64,000 nucleotides of DNA from Heterotrichella gracilis. Its lineage: Eukaryota > Sar > Xanthophyceae > Tribonematales > Xanthonemataceae. A model generated the notes under the pieces. It saw only the letters and a program-made list of their open reading frames with translations, ran no database searches and was not told where the DNA came from. The DNA is taken from NCBI GenBank assembly GCA_032358255.1, contig JAULBX010026163.1, positions 169,688 through 233,687 of the forward strand, read 5' to 3'. Numbering within the stretch: the first letter of the stretch is position 1; the number at the start of each line of letters is the position of its first letter. The position numbers were made by a program, and so were the translations under genes. This document shows positions 24,801 through 34,769 of this stretch, in pieces.

Positions 24801-27800
24801 CACAGCTGAAACAGCGCCTGGCGGCGGCGGAGCAGCAGGCGGTGGAGGTGGCACAACAGGCAGAGGAGGCAAAGGGGGTTGTGGCACAGCTGAAACAGCA
24901 ACTGGAGATCGCGAAACAGCAGGCAGTGGAGGCCGCGCAAGGGGGCGATGCGGCAAAGGGGGATATTGAGAAGGAGGTGGCACAGCTGAAACAGCGCCTA
25001 TCAGATGCGGAGCGGCAGGCAGCGGAGGCGGTACAACAGGTGGAGGAGGCAAGGGGGGAAATGGGCAAGGGGGTGGAGGGGATGCGGCAGAAACTGGCAG
25101 AGGCGGAACAGCGCGCGGCGGAGGCGGAACAGGTGAAGCAGCGTGCGGAGGAGGCGGAACAGCAGCAGGCGGCGGAGGTGGCACAGCTGAAACAGCGCCT
25201 GCAAACAGCGCAGGAGCAGGCAGCGGAGGCGGCACGGCAGGTAGAGGCGGCAAAGGAGGAAATGGAGAGGAAGGTGGAGGGGATGCTTTCGGTGGTGCGG
25301 GAGGAGGCGGAGGGATTGCGGCGCCAGGTGGGTGGGGGTTCTGAGGGGCGGAGGGGGGGGGGGGGGGCGGGTGGTGCATGATGGGGCTTCAGTGGGGGTT
25401 GCTGTGGTGTGTTTGTGAGGGAGGAAGTTAGGGTGTAGGTTTAGCATGCTGGTATGTTTGTGTGGAGATTCCAAGGGAGTTGAAGTTGGTTGCAAGTATA
25501 GTACAATGTTTCTGTGGTATAGAGGCCGGGGGCCTGCCATGTTGAATGGTGTAAGTAAGTAATAAATTGATTTTGCTAGATGAGATTAAATGGTTGAGTG
25601 ATACGGGAGCTTCATTTAACCATTGCAATGCTTTGCCACATGTGGATCATTTAGCATTAGGGTCAAGTTTTCATTGGGCATGTAGCTTAAGACACCCTGC
25701 TGTCCACCTGTGCCAGGTGGAAGAGGAGCAAGCTAAAGGGGAGGAACTGTCCCAGGCCATCAAGGAGCTGCGCACTGTGGCGGAGAGGGAGGGGGCGGAG
25801 GTGCTGCAAAAGGTGTGGGCCACATGTGCATATCTGGGGATACTTCTTTTACATCACTGAATTGAAAATGCACGCACTTACATGTGCAGAACTGGGGGGG
25901 CAGAAATGGATGCGCAAATGGGGAATGTGTATGAAATTGCATTTCATTGCATTGCAGTCAACCTCTTATACATGCGGCGCCAGGCAGACTATTCGAAATG
26001 CATTTATTGGACCCCAGAAACCCTAAGAAAACCCTCCAAAGCGCTCCTTTGCGATTAATATCCTAATTCACCTGCCAGGTGGCGGAGCTGCGTGGCGAGC
26101 TGGAGAGGGCACAGCGAGGGGCAGAGGATGCAAAGTCCTTCCCCCAGCGTGTGCAGGCGGCTGAGGCGACGGCTGCCACTGCCCGGAGGGAGCTGCTGGA
26201 GGCCCGACAGGTGGGTTTGGAAATAAAAGTAGTGTGATTATATTCGTATTTTGTCTGAACAATGATTGGGAGGATGCGGCTGGAAGCCACACAGATAGGG
26301 TTCAAAATCAAATCCATCTAACTATATTGGTTTGTTGTTAATGTAATTTTTTACGCCATCATTGGGATTATTGTTTGTTGTAGATGTATTTGTTTGTGTA
26401 CTTTGTCTTCCCGCCGTTGTGGGAGCTGCTGGAGGCCCGCTCGCCTAGGCAAGGGTGGGATTCAATTCGTTTTTCCTCCTCAATCTTCCTCCCCTGGCAC
26501 CCAGACTTGGGCCCTGCGGCAGAGCGAGATCGAGCGCAGCATGCGGGAGCAGGAGGATGCGCTGGTGGAAGCCGCAAGGGAAGTCACCAAGCTAAAGGTA
26601 CGGTAATTTGGTGGTATGAAATAAGTTCAGCATGGTTTTTGGCCACCAATCTGGGGTTTTTTCGGTCAGACAGCGACAGGTACTCCTCCTGCTTGTGTAG
26701 GGGAGAGATAATTTCTTACATGCGATCTAGCGATACAGCCCGATTAAGCAGTCAGTCCTGCATGCCTTGCGCCAACCAGCCCTGTCCTATCACTGTTTAG
26801 GGTTTAGGGTTTAGGCAGTCAGTCCTGCATGCCTTGCGCCAACCAGGCCTGTCCTATCACCAGGCCTTGTACCATCTCTGCACTAGCGGTGTCAACGCAT
26901 TAAAGAGAAAGAATTGAATCTGTTCTATTTCATTGATCCTGTGAATTCATTTTGGGTTTCTCTCCGTGTACCCTCTGGTCAGTTAAGCCTTGGCTCTAGG
27001 ACTGGGGTGAGGCATACCCAGACATGCTAACCTGGCGTCAAAGCTGAAAAGCAAATACTTACTTACTTACTTACTTACCCTCTGGTCACAAGCTGAAGGT
27101 AATTCCATGTCCTGCAAAGAGATGGGAGTTTGCCTACTGCTTGCTCTAAACCTACCCTTATCCAGGGTCTTGTTACAATACACCCTGCAGGCTGACCTTC
27201 AAGCCGGGGTTTTGCAAAACCCTAAACCCTATGCATTGAACCCATGACCCCTCACCTCGCATGCGCCACTACCTTACCCTAAGCTAGGGGTTTATGCGCC
27301 CACCCCTGCAGGCTGACCTTCGAATTGCACAGGAGAGCCAGCAGGCACTGGAGGTGGTGGCGCAAGAACCGACAAATGGCGCCGGAAAGGTAAACAAAAC
27401 CCTAAACCCTAGGGCATATGGGTACCCTCCACCCCAGCACAGACCCTACCAGCCCTCCATGCATGGAAGGGGGATGAAATGCATATGCCAGGGTTCAAAA
27501 AGTGGTGACACTATCAAGTGGGAGCGGGATACCAAAATACCCACCTCCCCACCTCCCCACCTCCCCACCTCCCCACCTTCACCTCCACCCCCCAGCAGCC
27601 ACCCCGGGTTTCTGTATCTGCCCTTCCGGCACCCTCAAATTGCTGCTAGAGAGGAGCTTGAGGGTTTGAAGTGGCTGAAGCACAGCGCAGGGCAGCTCTG
27701 CTCCCCCCCTCCCCTGTTCCCCATCAACACCCCTCCGCTCACACAGCTATTCACCCCCTTATAACCGCCCCCTCCCCCCCCTCCTTTTCCCTCCCCAGGC

Positions 27801-30800
27801 CCCTGCTCAGGGTTCTTCCCTGGAGCGGGATCTGCGGGTGGAGGTGGCTGAGGCGCAGCGCAGGGCAGCCTACTTTGAACAGCTAGCTGCGAGATCAGGC
27901 AAGGATGTTGAGACAAACAGGAGGGCGGTGCTGGGCCTACAGGTGGGTGGTGGGGAAATACTTGAGAGTTCTTGCATGGAGCCCTAGTGTAATGTGGGTG
28001 GATGGTGTGAAAACCCTAGTGTAGGGTGTGTGGGGTGCGCTTGTTCCTCTCCCTTGTCCAATGTGGCTGTTCAGGGACAGAAAGCGCAGTTTTCTCTATT
28101 TTCCCTTGCCCTTTCCATTGCATTATCGTGTTTTCTCTTCCCTTGTGCAGGCGGCTGCTGACGAGGCGGCCAGTCGCAGCAGGCAGCTACAGGAGGCGCT
28201 GGCAAAGGCGCAGGTGAGAAAAAACCCTAGAGTAGGGTAATGGGAGGGTTGTGGGAGGTGGGATGGTTGTCGGCATGCTGGAGGTCTGTGCAGTAAGGCA
28301 CAGGCGACGAAAACCCTGAATTAGGGTTGTGGGAAGGGTTTTTGGAGTGGGGATCTGATGCGAGCAAAGGTGGTTGAAAGTCAGTGGCTGGACCCAATTG
28401 CAACCCTACAAACCCTAATGGCGCCTGCCACCACTCGCAGAAGCCAAGTACAAGCCACAAAGTGGTCGAAGTGTCCTGATTGAAACCCTAATGACACCCT
28501 AATAAAACATGTAGTAAGACTGCAGTGAATTCAGCACATTACCCCCTCAACTTTCCGCAAGGTGGTCACAACACCCTAACGGAAACCCTGTTGAACCCTA
28601 CTGTAACCCTTCCAAAACCCTACTTGCAGGCTGACCTGGCAGAGGCGCGCAAGCAGGCCCTGACCAAGTGGTCACAACACGCTAACCGAAACCCTTCCAA
28701 AACCCTACTTGGAGGCTGACCTGGCAGAGGCGCGCAAGCAGGCCCTGGCCAAGTGGTCACAACACGCTAACCGAAACCCTGCTGAAACCCTACTTGCAGG
28801 CTGACCTGGCAGAGGCGCGCAAGCAGGCCCTGGCCGAGAGCCGCAAGGTGGTTAGCCTGAAGGGGGAGCTGGAGGGGGTGTCAAGGGAGGTGGAGGCAAT
28901 TGGTCAGAGGGAGGCTAACCTGGTGGCGGGGGCGCAGGAGGTAAGGGAAGATGCATTTGGGCTTTGGTAACCGCTTGGTATGTTTTGACTGGTTGTAAAT
29001 GGATTTGACTGGTGTCAATTAGGGTGGGTTGAAGTGATTGGGGAGTTTTGTGTTAGTGGATTGGTGGTGGACGGGGTGCCAAGGGAGGTTGAGAAAACTG
29101 GTCAAAGGGAGCTCAACTTAGTGGCAGGGGCGCAGGAGGTGTGTCGGTGGGTGAGGGAATAGGGGTGTGGTTAGAAAGGGATCGGCGTCGTTCCTTGCAA
29201 AAAGCTTGGCCCTTCAAAAAGGTCGGCCCTCCCCTGCACCAGCATTTTTTGCAGATACCTAAGACCCTAGACCCTAAGCAGCCAACAGAAACCCCGAGAG
29301 AAAACCCTAAAAATGCCCCTTTCTCCCACAGACCTCCGAGTTCCTGCAAGCCGAGCTCCAGACCACCCGCGCGCAACTAGAGGAAGCCCTTTCCGCCATC
29401 AAGGGACTGTCGGAATCCCTGGCGGATACCGCCGCCAAGCTGCCCCGCATATCACAGCTTCAAGCCGAGCTGGCACAGGCTCAAAAGGCTCTGGAGGTGG
29501 CCCAAGCGGGGGGTCCCAGGGGAAAGAAGGGGGGCAAGGGGGAGGGGGAGAGGCTGGCGGTGGCGCAGGAGCAGGTGGGTGGGGGGGGTGGGGGGGCTGA
29601 TTATTTGAGTGAGAATTGCGCGATCGCTTGAAGGCTTCCCAGACACGTGTGGTCATCTGTTGCCAAAGCAAGTGCTGGTCTTAGCGTGAGGAGAGGTTTG
29701 TTGGACTGGCCTGCACCCTAGGGGAGGGTTTGTGTGCTACAGGGTCAACCTAGCGGACCCTAGCACGATGCGTCTGCACATGCCCCACACCTTCTTTCTG
29801 AATCAGCCCGATGCCCTAAACAACCCTTCAAGTACTCCGCTCAGGTTGCCCAAACCCCTAAACCCTAAATCCTGCTTTTTCAGGTGGCTCGACTCTCCCG
29901 TGAGCTTGACGCTATCAGGACTTCCACCCAGGATGACATCAAGACCCTGGCAGAGGATTTGAGCAGCAAAAAGGGTGCGTGGCTAGGGTTGTGTGTAGGA
30001 TTCTGTGTAGGGTTTAGGGTATGGGTGAGGGTTTAGACGACATCAAGAACCTGGCCAGAGGACCTGCGCAGCACAAAGGGTGTGTGGCTAGGGTTTGGGG
30101 TAGGGTTTTGAGCAGGGTTTTGCAAGGGTTGAACATAAGTTGTGTTGCCCAGTACCACTGACAATCCCTGGGGATCCGTAAATGTATCCCCAATCTACAA
30201 TCGCTCACTAGGCCAAGGGCCCGTCCTCAATCACTGCACCCCCTATTCCCTCACTACAGTCTTTGGCTGCCCCCCCCCCCCTCCTATACACACAAACAGT
30301 GACATAACCCTTACCCCGCACCCCCCACTCCCCCAGCCGAGCTACTCTCCGCCCGCACCGAGCTCGAGGCCATGCAGCAGCAGCTGGGGAGGCACGAGGC
30401 GGACCTAGAGAGGGTAGCGCAGGCGGCAGGTGGGTGGTGGGGGTGACATGGCAAGGGGAAGGGGCCAGAGGAATGTAGACTTGTCAAAAGGGGTGGTGGG
30501 TGAGGGGAGCAGGTGGGGGATGGGGTGGAGGGGGTGGAAGGATCGATGGCTTTGAGGTGGGTGGTGGGGGCCATGCAGCAGCAGCTGGGGAGGCACGAGG
30601 CTGACCTTGAGAGGGTAGCACAGGCGGCAGGTGGGTGATGGGGGTGTTTCGGGGTGGCTGAAATGTTTGACCAGCAACAGCATGCCACGCAGCTGTGCCA
30701 GGTCCAGCCCATTTCAGACAGTGTTTAGCATATGTACAAGCCAAGTCAGGATGTGATGTGGGGAGTGGCATGAGGCTCGGGGAAAATCTGGCGAGGGGGA

Positions 30801-31819
30801 CGCAGGCGTGGGTGGAAGGTTCTGTTCATGAATAAGTAGATAATATAGAACAATTAAAGATGACAGTCGCTTGTGATCTCCATGCCTAGGAGAGTTGTCA
30901 AGGAATTAATTGGAACCGCTTCCCTTGCTTGTTCAGACAGCGGTGGTGGCGGCACTATGGTGATGGTACCTGCCCCAGGGGGGATGGGGTACCAGCCGGC
31001 GCAAACTAGGAGGGCACAACCAAATCCCCATACTTGGAAGAGTGGTTGCATTCACAAGGTGTTTTGTCTCTTATTGAAAAACATGCTTACTAGATTACTT
31101 TCTTGGTTCAGGCAGCGGAGGTGGCGGCACAGTAGTGATGGTGCCCGCCCCAGGGGGGATGGGGTACCAGCTGGCGCAAACTAGGAGGGCACTGGAGGAC
31201 TCCCGGGCTGAGCTGGCCAAGGCACAGAGCATGCTAGGGGAGGCGAATGAGGTAGGGGTTTACTTAGGGTGTTGAACTGAATGTACTATCATGACTTACC
31301 CCAGAGGGAACGCATGTACTGGGATCAACACTGCCAGGAAAGAGCTGCTTGGCGCCGCATGCGCATGACTGCCTGCTAATCTGGCTGTATTGCTGGAATG
31401 CATGTAGCTAACTAACATGTGCTTGTCTTACTGATATGTGATGACAGGCGAAACCTTGTTGTAAAACACCCTAACTCTAAACCCTACAACCCTAAACCCT
31501 TGGTGTTTGTTACTTGCAGGAGCTGGCTGAGCTGCGCAAGGTGGCCAGCAAGCAATATGCGAAACCTTGTTTTTGAAACCCCTACAACCTAAAATATAAA
31601 CCCTAAAGCCTTGTTTTCTGTTATTCGCAGGAGCTGGCTGAGCTGCGCATGGTGGCCGCCAAGCAGTAGGCAAGACCTTGTTTAAAACACCCTAAACCCT
31701 AAAACTGTCATCCCCAAACCCTTTTCTGTTGTCACTCGCAGGAGCTGGCTGAGCTGCGCAAGGTGGCTGCCAAGCAACAGGTGAAGCAGGTGTCGGAAAA
31801 GATACGCGCGGACACCTAA
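12839..31819 (+). CDS. Giant coiled-coil protein with plastid/thylakoid-type N-terminus
   Basis: The 31 exons are 12839-13180, 13751-14200, 14712-14868, 15201-16384, 17077-17271, 17506-17655, 18249-18401, 18584-18700, 19223-19416, 19704-19815, 19994-20086, 20774-20941, 21217-21360, 21563-21688, 22181-22324, 22554-22711, 23210-23688, 24384-25327, 25717-25812, 26079-26210, 26505-26597, 27312-27389, 27799-27942, 28151-28213, 28800-28940, 29332-29574, 29884-29974, 30337-30429, 31112-31251 and 31742-31819, plus 23210-type phase joins that all close, giving about 2,233 residues. (The list gives 30 blocks; the 31st is the acceptor-side block counted with 17984-18040 if that optional exon is used.) Residues 1-75 are Ser/Thr/Pro/Arg-rich, transit-peptide-like, and GVALSLAAVWLSSPALAA (about 90-107) resembles a lumenal or membrane signal. 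Residues about 317-711 are KKAEEE/AAQKK repeats, and a hydrophobic helix (VGGGALVAGAVLGGAVAWAL) lies near 1026-1045. The rest is heptad-rich coiled coil. The architecture recalls plant MFP1-like thylakoid/nucleoid filament proteins, but that is an analogy and not a homology call. Confidence 0.85.
13290..14605 (+). repeat. Decayed copies of coiled-coil gene exons 1 and 3
   Basis: At about 13290-13385 there is a frameshifted tail copy of exon 1 (GGGGTGGCGCTC.GCC.TGGCAGCGGTGTGG). At 14504-14605 there is a head copy of exon 3 with an intact acceptor. It reads ADASPEGGAVDAQAQQRATL but then runs into a TAA stop, so splicing to it would truncate the protein. The working exon 3 follows at 14712. Confidence 0.85.
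15201..16384 (+). repeat. Coding KKAEEE/IAAQKK repeat exon
   Basis: A single 1,184-nt exon of the coiled-coil gene encodes about 395 residues made almost wholly of repeated motifs such as KKAEEERIAAQKKAEEE. It resembles TolA-type or other charged single-helix/coiled-coil segments. The reverse strand is open for 373 codons, a consequence of the codon pattern rather than a gene. Repeat number probably varies between strains. Confidence 0.9.
16799..16965 (+). repeat. Two head copies of coiled-coil exon 5
   Basis: Copies of the exon at 17077 begin near 16799 and 16922. The first has an intact CAG acceptor and reads EIAAKQRAEAEAAIK then TAG. The second has lost the AG acceptor. Both merge into AT-rich intron sequence. 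Confidence 0.85.
17790..18040 (+). repeat. Tail copies of coiled-coil exon 6, one a possible cassette exon
   Basis: The tail ERAMAEAAAAAKL of exon 17506-17655 recurs near 17800-17845 (decayed) and at 17984-18040. The latter is bounded by AG and GT and is 57 nt in frame (VEATERAMAEAAAAAKLIK), so it could be included as an optional 19-residue exon. Confidence 0.7.
18889..19190 (+). repeat. Three head copies of the VSDITQQLEALWSGTKVD exon
   Basis: Copies begin at about 18889, 18996 and 19118, each after an AG acceptor and a CCCTA-rich tract. Each keeps roughly 60 nt of the exon before dissolving into AACCCT-type sequence. The complete exon starts at 19223 and continues for 194 nt. The spacing is about 105-120 bp. 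Confidence 0.92.
21085..22130 (+). repeat. Tail copies of coiled-coil exons 13/14 region and exon 15
   Basis: A decayed tail of the 20774-20941 exon lies at about 21088-21155. The 3' end of exon 21563-21688 (DDKLNAMEEAQLQLQ plus donor) is repeated at 21771-21828, about 22000-22043 and about 22098-22130 with increasing decay. The spacers carry GTAGGGTTTAGG motifs. Confidence 0.88.
23020..24260 (+). repeat. Head and tail copies around exons 23210 and 24384
   Basis: A head copy of exon 23210 lies at 23021-23101 with its acceptor (LAEMQAKLDMAHQGTQDLEQ, almost identical). A tail copy with donor lies at about 23757-23815. Head copies of the 24384 exon lie near 23897, 24014 and 24213 (A.AALEAD.). 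All follow the heads-before, tails-after order. Confidence 0.88.
26748..26860 (+). repeat. Telomere-like tract between 46-bp direct repeats
   Basis: Positions 26748-26793 and 26815-26860 are direct repeats with one mismatch (GCAGTCAGTCCTGCATGCCT at the start, TGTCCTATCAC at the end). The 21 nt between them are essentially (TTTAGGG)3. It lies in the intron after exon 26505-26597. Confidence 0.95.
27057..27080 (+). repeat. (ACTT)n microsatellite
   Basis: A short run of ACTT units lies in an intron of the coiled-coil gene. A second low-complexity run of CCCCACCT units is found near 27541-27580, and a G-homopolymer tract near 25350-25366. Confidence 0.9.
28629..29138 (+). repeat. 84-bp tandem head copies and a tail copy of exon 28800
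   Basis: Two head copies (about 28630 and 28714) precede the working exon at 28800 with a period of about 84-85 bp. Each unit includes the acceptor, ADLAEARKQAL and an intron segment with AACGCTAACCGAAACCCT. The middle copy has lost the acceptor (GGAG in place of GCAG). A decayed tail copy with donor lies at about 29065-29138. Confidence 0.92.
30039..31680 (+). repeat. Copies of the last four coiled-coil exons
   Basis: A tail copy of exon 29884 lies at about 30039-30082 and a tail plus donor of exon 30337 at about 30571-30631. A head of exon 31112 lies at 30937-31018 with its acceptor. Two heads of the final exon lie at 31520 and 31631, reading ELAELRKVASKQ and ELAELRMVAAKQ then TAG. The final exon at 31742 is the only one that continues to QVKQVSEKIRADT. 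Confidence 0.9.
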
Positions 31820-32965
31820 CCCTGGCTGGGGTAATCATGAAGTGGAGCAAAACGGAGAGGCGAGCATGGGGATGGCGCAACGGTGTCCCTAGGGATTGCA
31901 GCCTTGAGGGTGTTGAGGGTTTTTGTTGGGGTCTTATAGGGACGGTTGCAATGCGTTGGGGCTGCTGCCGACTGTTATTTGACAATAATTGCCGCCAGAC
32001 GTTGCAAGAATGGAGGGGTTCAAGGGTTAGGTGGGCTTGCAATTGTTTTCCGGCGCACAGCCACTCTGTGGCAGCAAGTTTTCCAAAATACTGTTTTGTA
32101 CGGTCCTACAGACTAGGACTTTCTTCTACTATTAGTAAGTACTTATCTCAGAAAACCATACTAGTACTATCAACCAGTGGCAATGGTTATTTTCCTCAAC
32201 CTAGGGTTTCCTTTCCTCGTGGCCAGGGTTCTCCACCCGCACTAGGGTTTCCTTCCATTATGGCTAGGGTCCTGCCCTGGCTTCTCTGCCTGTTACTAAC
32301 AGTGTTTGGGGTTAGCTAGGGTCTGAAGGTGTGCAATACATGCCCCCCTTGGCGGGTAAATTCCTGCCTATTTATGGGTGGGCATTGGTAGGGGGAGCGC
32401 ACAATGAGACAGGGTGGCATCCCTAGGGTAGGGCTTAGGGCTCAAGGGGTGTAGCCTGACCGGGTGGAGGGCTTTCAGAGTACTTGTGGTGTGCATGTAC
32501 GGGGTGTGTTTAGGGTTTAGGGTTTACCTAACGCATCACCTTTGGCCCTTCCCATTATTCCCACGATATGTGGGGCATGTGATCGTGCTCGCGAGGTGAC
32601 CTTTAGGGTTTTGGTCTTACTCCAAACCCTGTGCTCTGAGCCCCACATACAACCAAGCCCGTTCAGGCGCCATGCAATCACAGGCAGGGTTGTTTGTAAG
32701 AATCCTGCATCATGACCCCACATGTGGAGTGGACCCACGGAGGCGATGGGGTGGTAATACTATCCACGCCATGGAAATGCCTTTTTGTACATATTGTAGT
32801 ATCGCACCCAGTATGCCACATATTTCACCTTCTCTGTGGATGATAATTTATTGTGAAAGCGTTGCTGGCGCATGTTCAGAACCTGGTGCGCACGTGCAGT
32901 GTCGCTGGCGTAGCACAGTAGCACAGTACTGGCATGTTTGGGCTAAGCGCATGTACTTATAAAAT
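31820..32965. other. Intergenic sequence after the coiled-coil gene
   Basis: No supported gene. It contains scattered TAGGGTTT motifs (for example near 32510-32525) and is bounded on the right by the SINE. Confidence 0.5.
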
Positions 32966-33445
32966 TGAGAGTGCGCTAGCATAAGGCAGGAAGAATGTAC
33001 ATGTGGGAGGAACATAATTTCCCTTGGATTGGGGCCCTGCTTACCTCACACTCAGCCAAGTAGGGTTCTCTCAACAGGTGCACCATATATGTATACACCC
33101 AATGTGTACAGATGTGCATGACATGTGTACACATGTGCAAAGCCTTAATCAATTTGGAACGAAGGCAAAAGACAGAACAACAGCTGTATGTGGAATATGA
33201 GAATATAATTGAGGCATTGCGGATTGATTGCAACTTGGCGACGCGCAAAAGCATGTTTACAAAAATTGCAAAAGCAAAAAAGCAGCGCAGAAAGCGAAAA
33301 AGGGCAAAATGCAGATCCGCTCCTACCACCACCACAATCGGCCCCAGGCCAGAGAAACTCATCGGGGCGACGGGGATCGAACCTGGACCTCGCTGCGCCC
33401 GTCTACCCGGACAGGGCGATGCACTACTTGCTCAGCTACCTCGCC
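32966..33445 (-). mobile_element. tRNA-derived SINE
   Basis: On the minus strand the element begins at 33445 with a tRNA-like head: GGCGAGG, a near-perfect A box TAGCTGAGCAAG (33438-33427) and a B box GGTTCGATCCC (33383-33373), 43 nt apart. These are RNA polymerase III internal promoters. The acceptor-stem complement is poor, so this is not a working tRNA. The body (about 33350-32966) is shared in inverted orientation with window positions 1-310. I found no target-site duplication, and no RT is encoded, as expected of a SINE. Confidence 0.78.
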
Positions 33446-33627
33446 AAGTTGTTCCACGCGCTTGTCAGCCCACCTAGGTGAGACCGAGTCCCGCTGGAGG
33501 AGTGGTACCGTGACAGAGGTGCCTTTGTTGTTGGCTACATACCCTTGCGAAGCCAGGTGCGTACCAGGACGGCAAGGAAACGGGCACCGAATGGCATGGT
33601 ACGATAAGTTGGTCTAATTTTCAGCAA

Positions 33628-33800
33628 TTATACTAAACCGTACGGGGCGCGCGGACTGCTGCGCGCGGAACGCAAATTGCGCGCAGCTCGGTAAGTTGGC
33701 CAGGTTTTCAACAAACTTACTGAACTTGGCGCGCGAAATGCGGCGCGCGGGACGCAACTGCGCGCAAGACAGTACGTTGACCCAGTTTTCGCCAGATTTA
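33628..33800 (+). repeat. GCGCGC-rich imperfect tandem repeat
   Basis: At least two diverged units of roughly 75 bp share TACT.AAC..GGCGCGCG, a GCGCGCGG.ACGCAA block, TGCGCGCA and CAGTA.GTTGGCCAGTTTTC-like ends. Each unit has GCGCGC inverted repeats and may fold. There is no coding signature. Confidence 0.7.
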
Positions 33801-34769
33801 CTGTACGCCTAAGCCCGATGGGCCATGCGCCCGCATGGCGTCCAACGGAAAGTCCAGCGTTGAAGCATCGTTTGCAAAAGTTTAATCGTTGTGCAACCGT
33901 TGCTGCATATGCTGTGCTATGTAAATGTTTGCAGTCATGTTCAGTGGCACGAACTTGCAAGCTGCACTGTGCTCCACCCCAGGGTATGGCAGCAGTGTGA
34001 CACATCTACCTCAGCGCTATGTGCCTCACTTTCTAAAGCTTAAGCACAATGGGACGTTTTGTATGCGCTGGCACATTGTGTAGTTTACCAGGTCAACCCC
34101 AAACAGATACACAGGTGGTGGACTGCTGCCGGACTGTCTGTCATTAAAAGGATATTGAATGTAGTTTGGCAATTGGCTATTCTAGTCAAGCAAAGAATCG
34201 CCACTATAAAAAATACTTGCTGCAGCGCTACACCCGCACCTATATATGCACGCGCGCGGTGGAACCTTGTCATACAGTCAGCGACCACGTGCCACTACCA
34301 GGGAGGAACGAAATAAAGATGCAACACACACACAATGTGACAATCCAGGTGGAAACGCAGGTGTGGTTCAACAGGATCAGGTAAGGCACCCAAAACCCCA
34401 CTGCTGAGAGCACATATCACACCCTAACCTGGATACTCAACTGCTGATGCTGCACCAATGTACTGTGTGCATGCGCCTCTGTGTGTCACTGAGGGCGTTT
34501 TGGTCCCTTTCTTCTATAGAGCCCAACTTATTTGAGTTGTCATGTGAGGACTTGTATGCATTGGCTGAGATGGCTGTGGTGCGGGCCATCAGGTTCAGCC
34601 TGAGCTCGCTGCCCCTGATGTACAGCAGCTCGGCAAACAAGCACACGTACTCCCGCTGCATGCAAGCTCCACTGGTACACATGTGTGGATTGGAACCACA
34701 GAACCCCCAGCTGCTGCTGTGTTTACTCCCAAGGTCACCTTTCAGTGAAAGTCCGGTCCAATTTGGCAG
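33801..34769. other. Intergenic region 3' of ARPC4
   Basis: Apart from the exon copy at 34534-34690, I see no gene. A TATATATG stretch near 34240 is not followed by a convincing ORF. Confidence 0.5.
34534..34690 (-). pseudogene. Decayed copy of the last ARPC4 exon
   Basis: The minus strand reads REYVCLFAELLYIRGSELRL then NLMARTTAISAN, clearly a copy of the terminal ARPC4 exon (REYVCLFAEQLYTKGSEL.ASLMARTTAISAD). It lies downstream of the gene's stop codon. The acceptor region is lost, so it is not expected to be spliced in. Confidence 0.9.

Noticed and set aside
24300-25379. 359- and 234-codon minus-strand ORFs rich in Pro or Ala/Ser/Cys
   Set aside because: They lie antisense to the 944-nt coiled-coil exon and reflect its biased codons. 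The plus-strand exon joins in phase with its neighbours.
33112-33477. 121-codon plus-strand ORF, Lys/Arg-rich
   Set aside because: It is antisense to the SINE. The related copy at the window start shows mainly replacement differences and stops, so there is no coding constraint.
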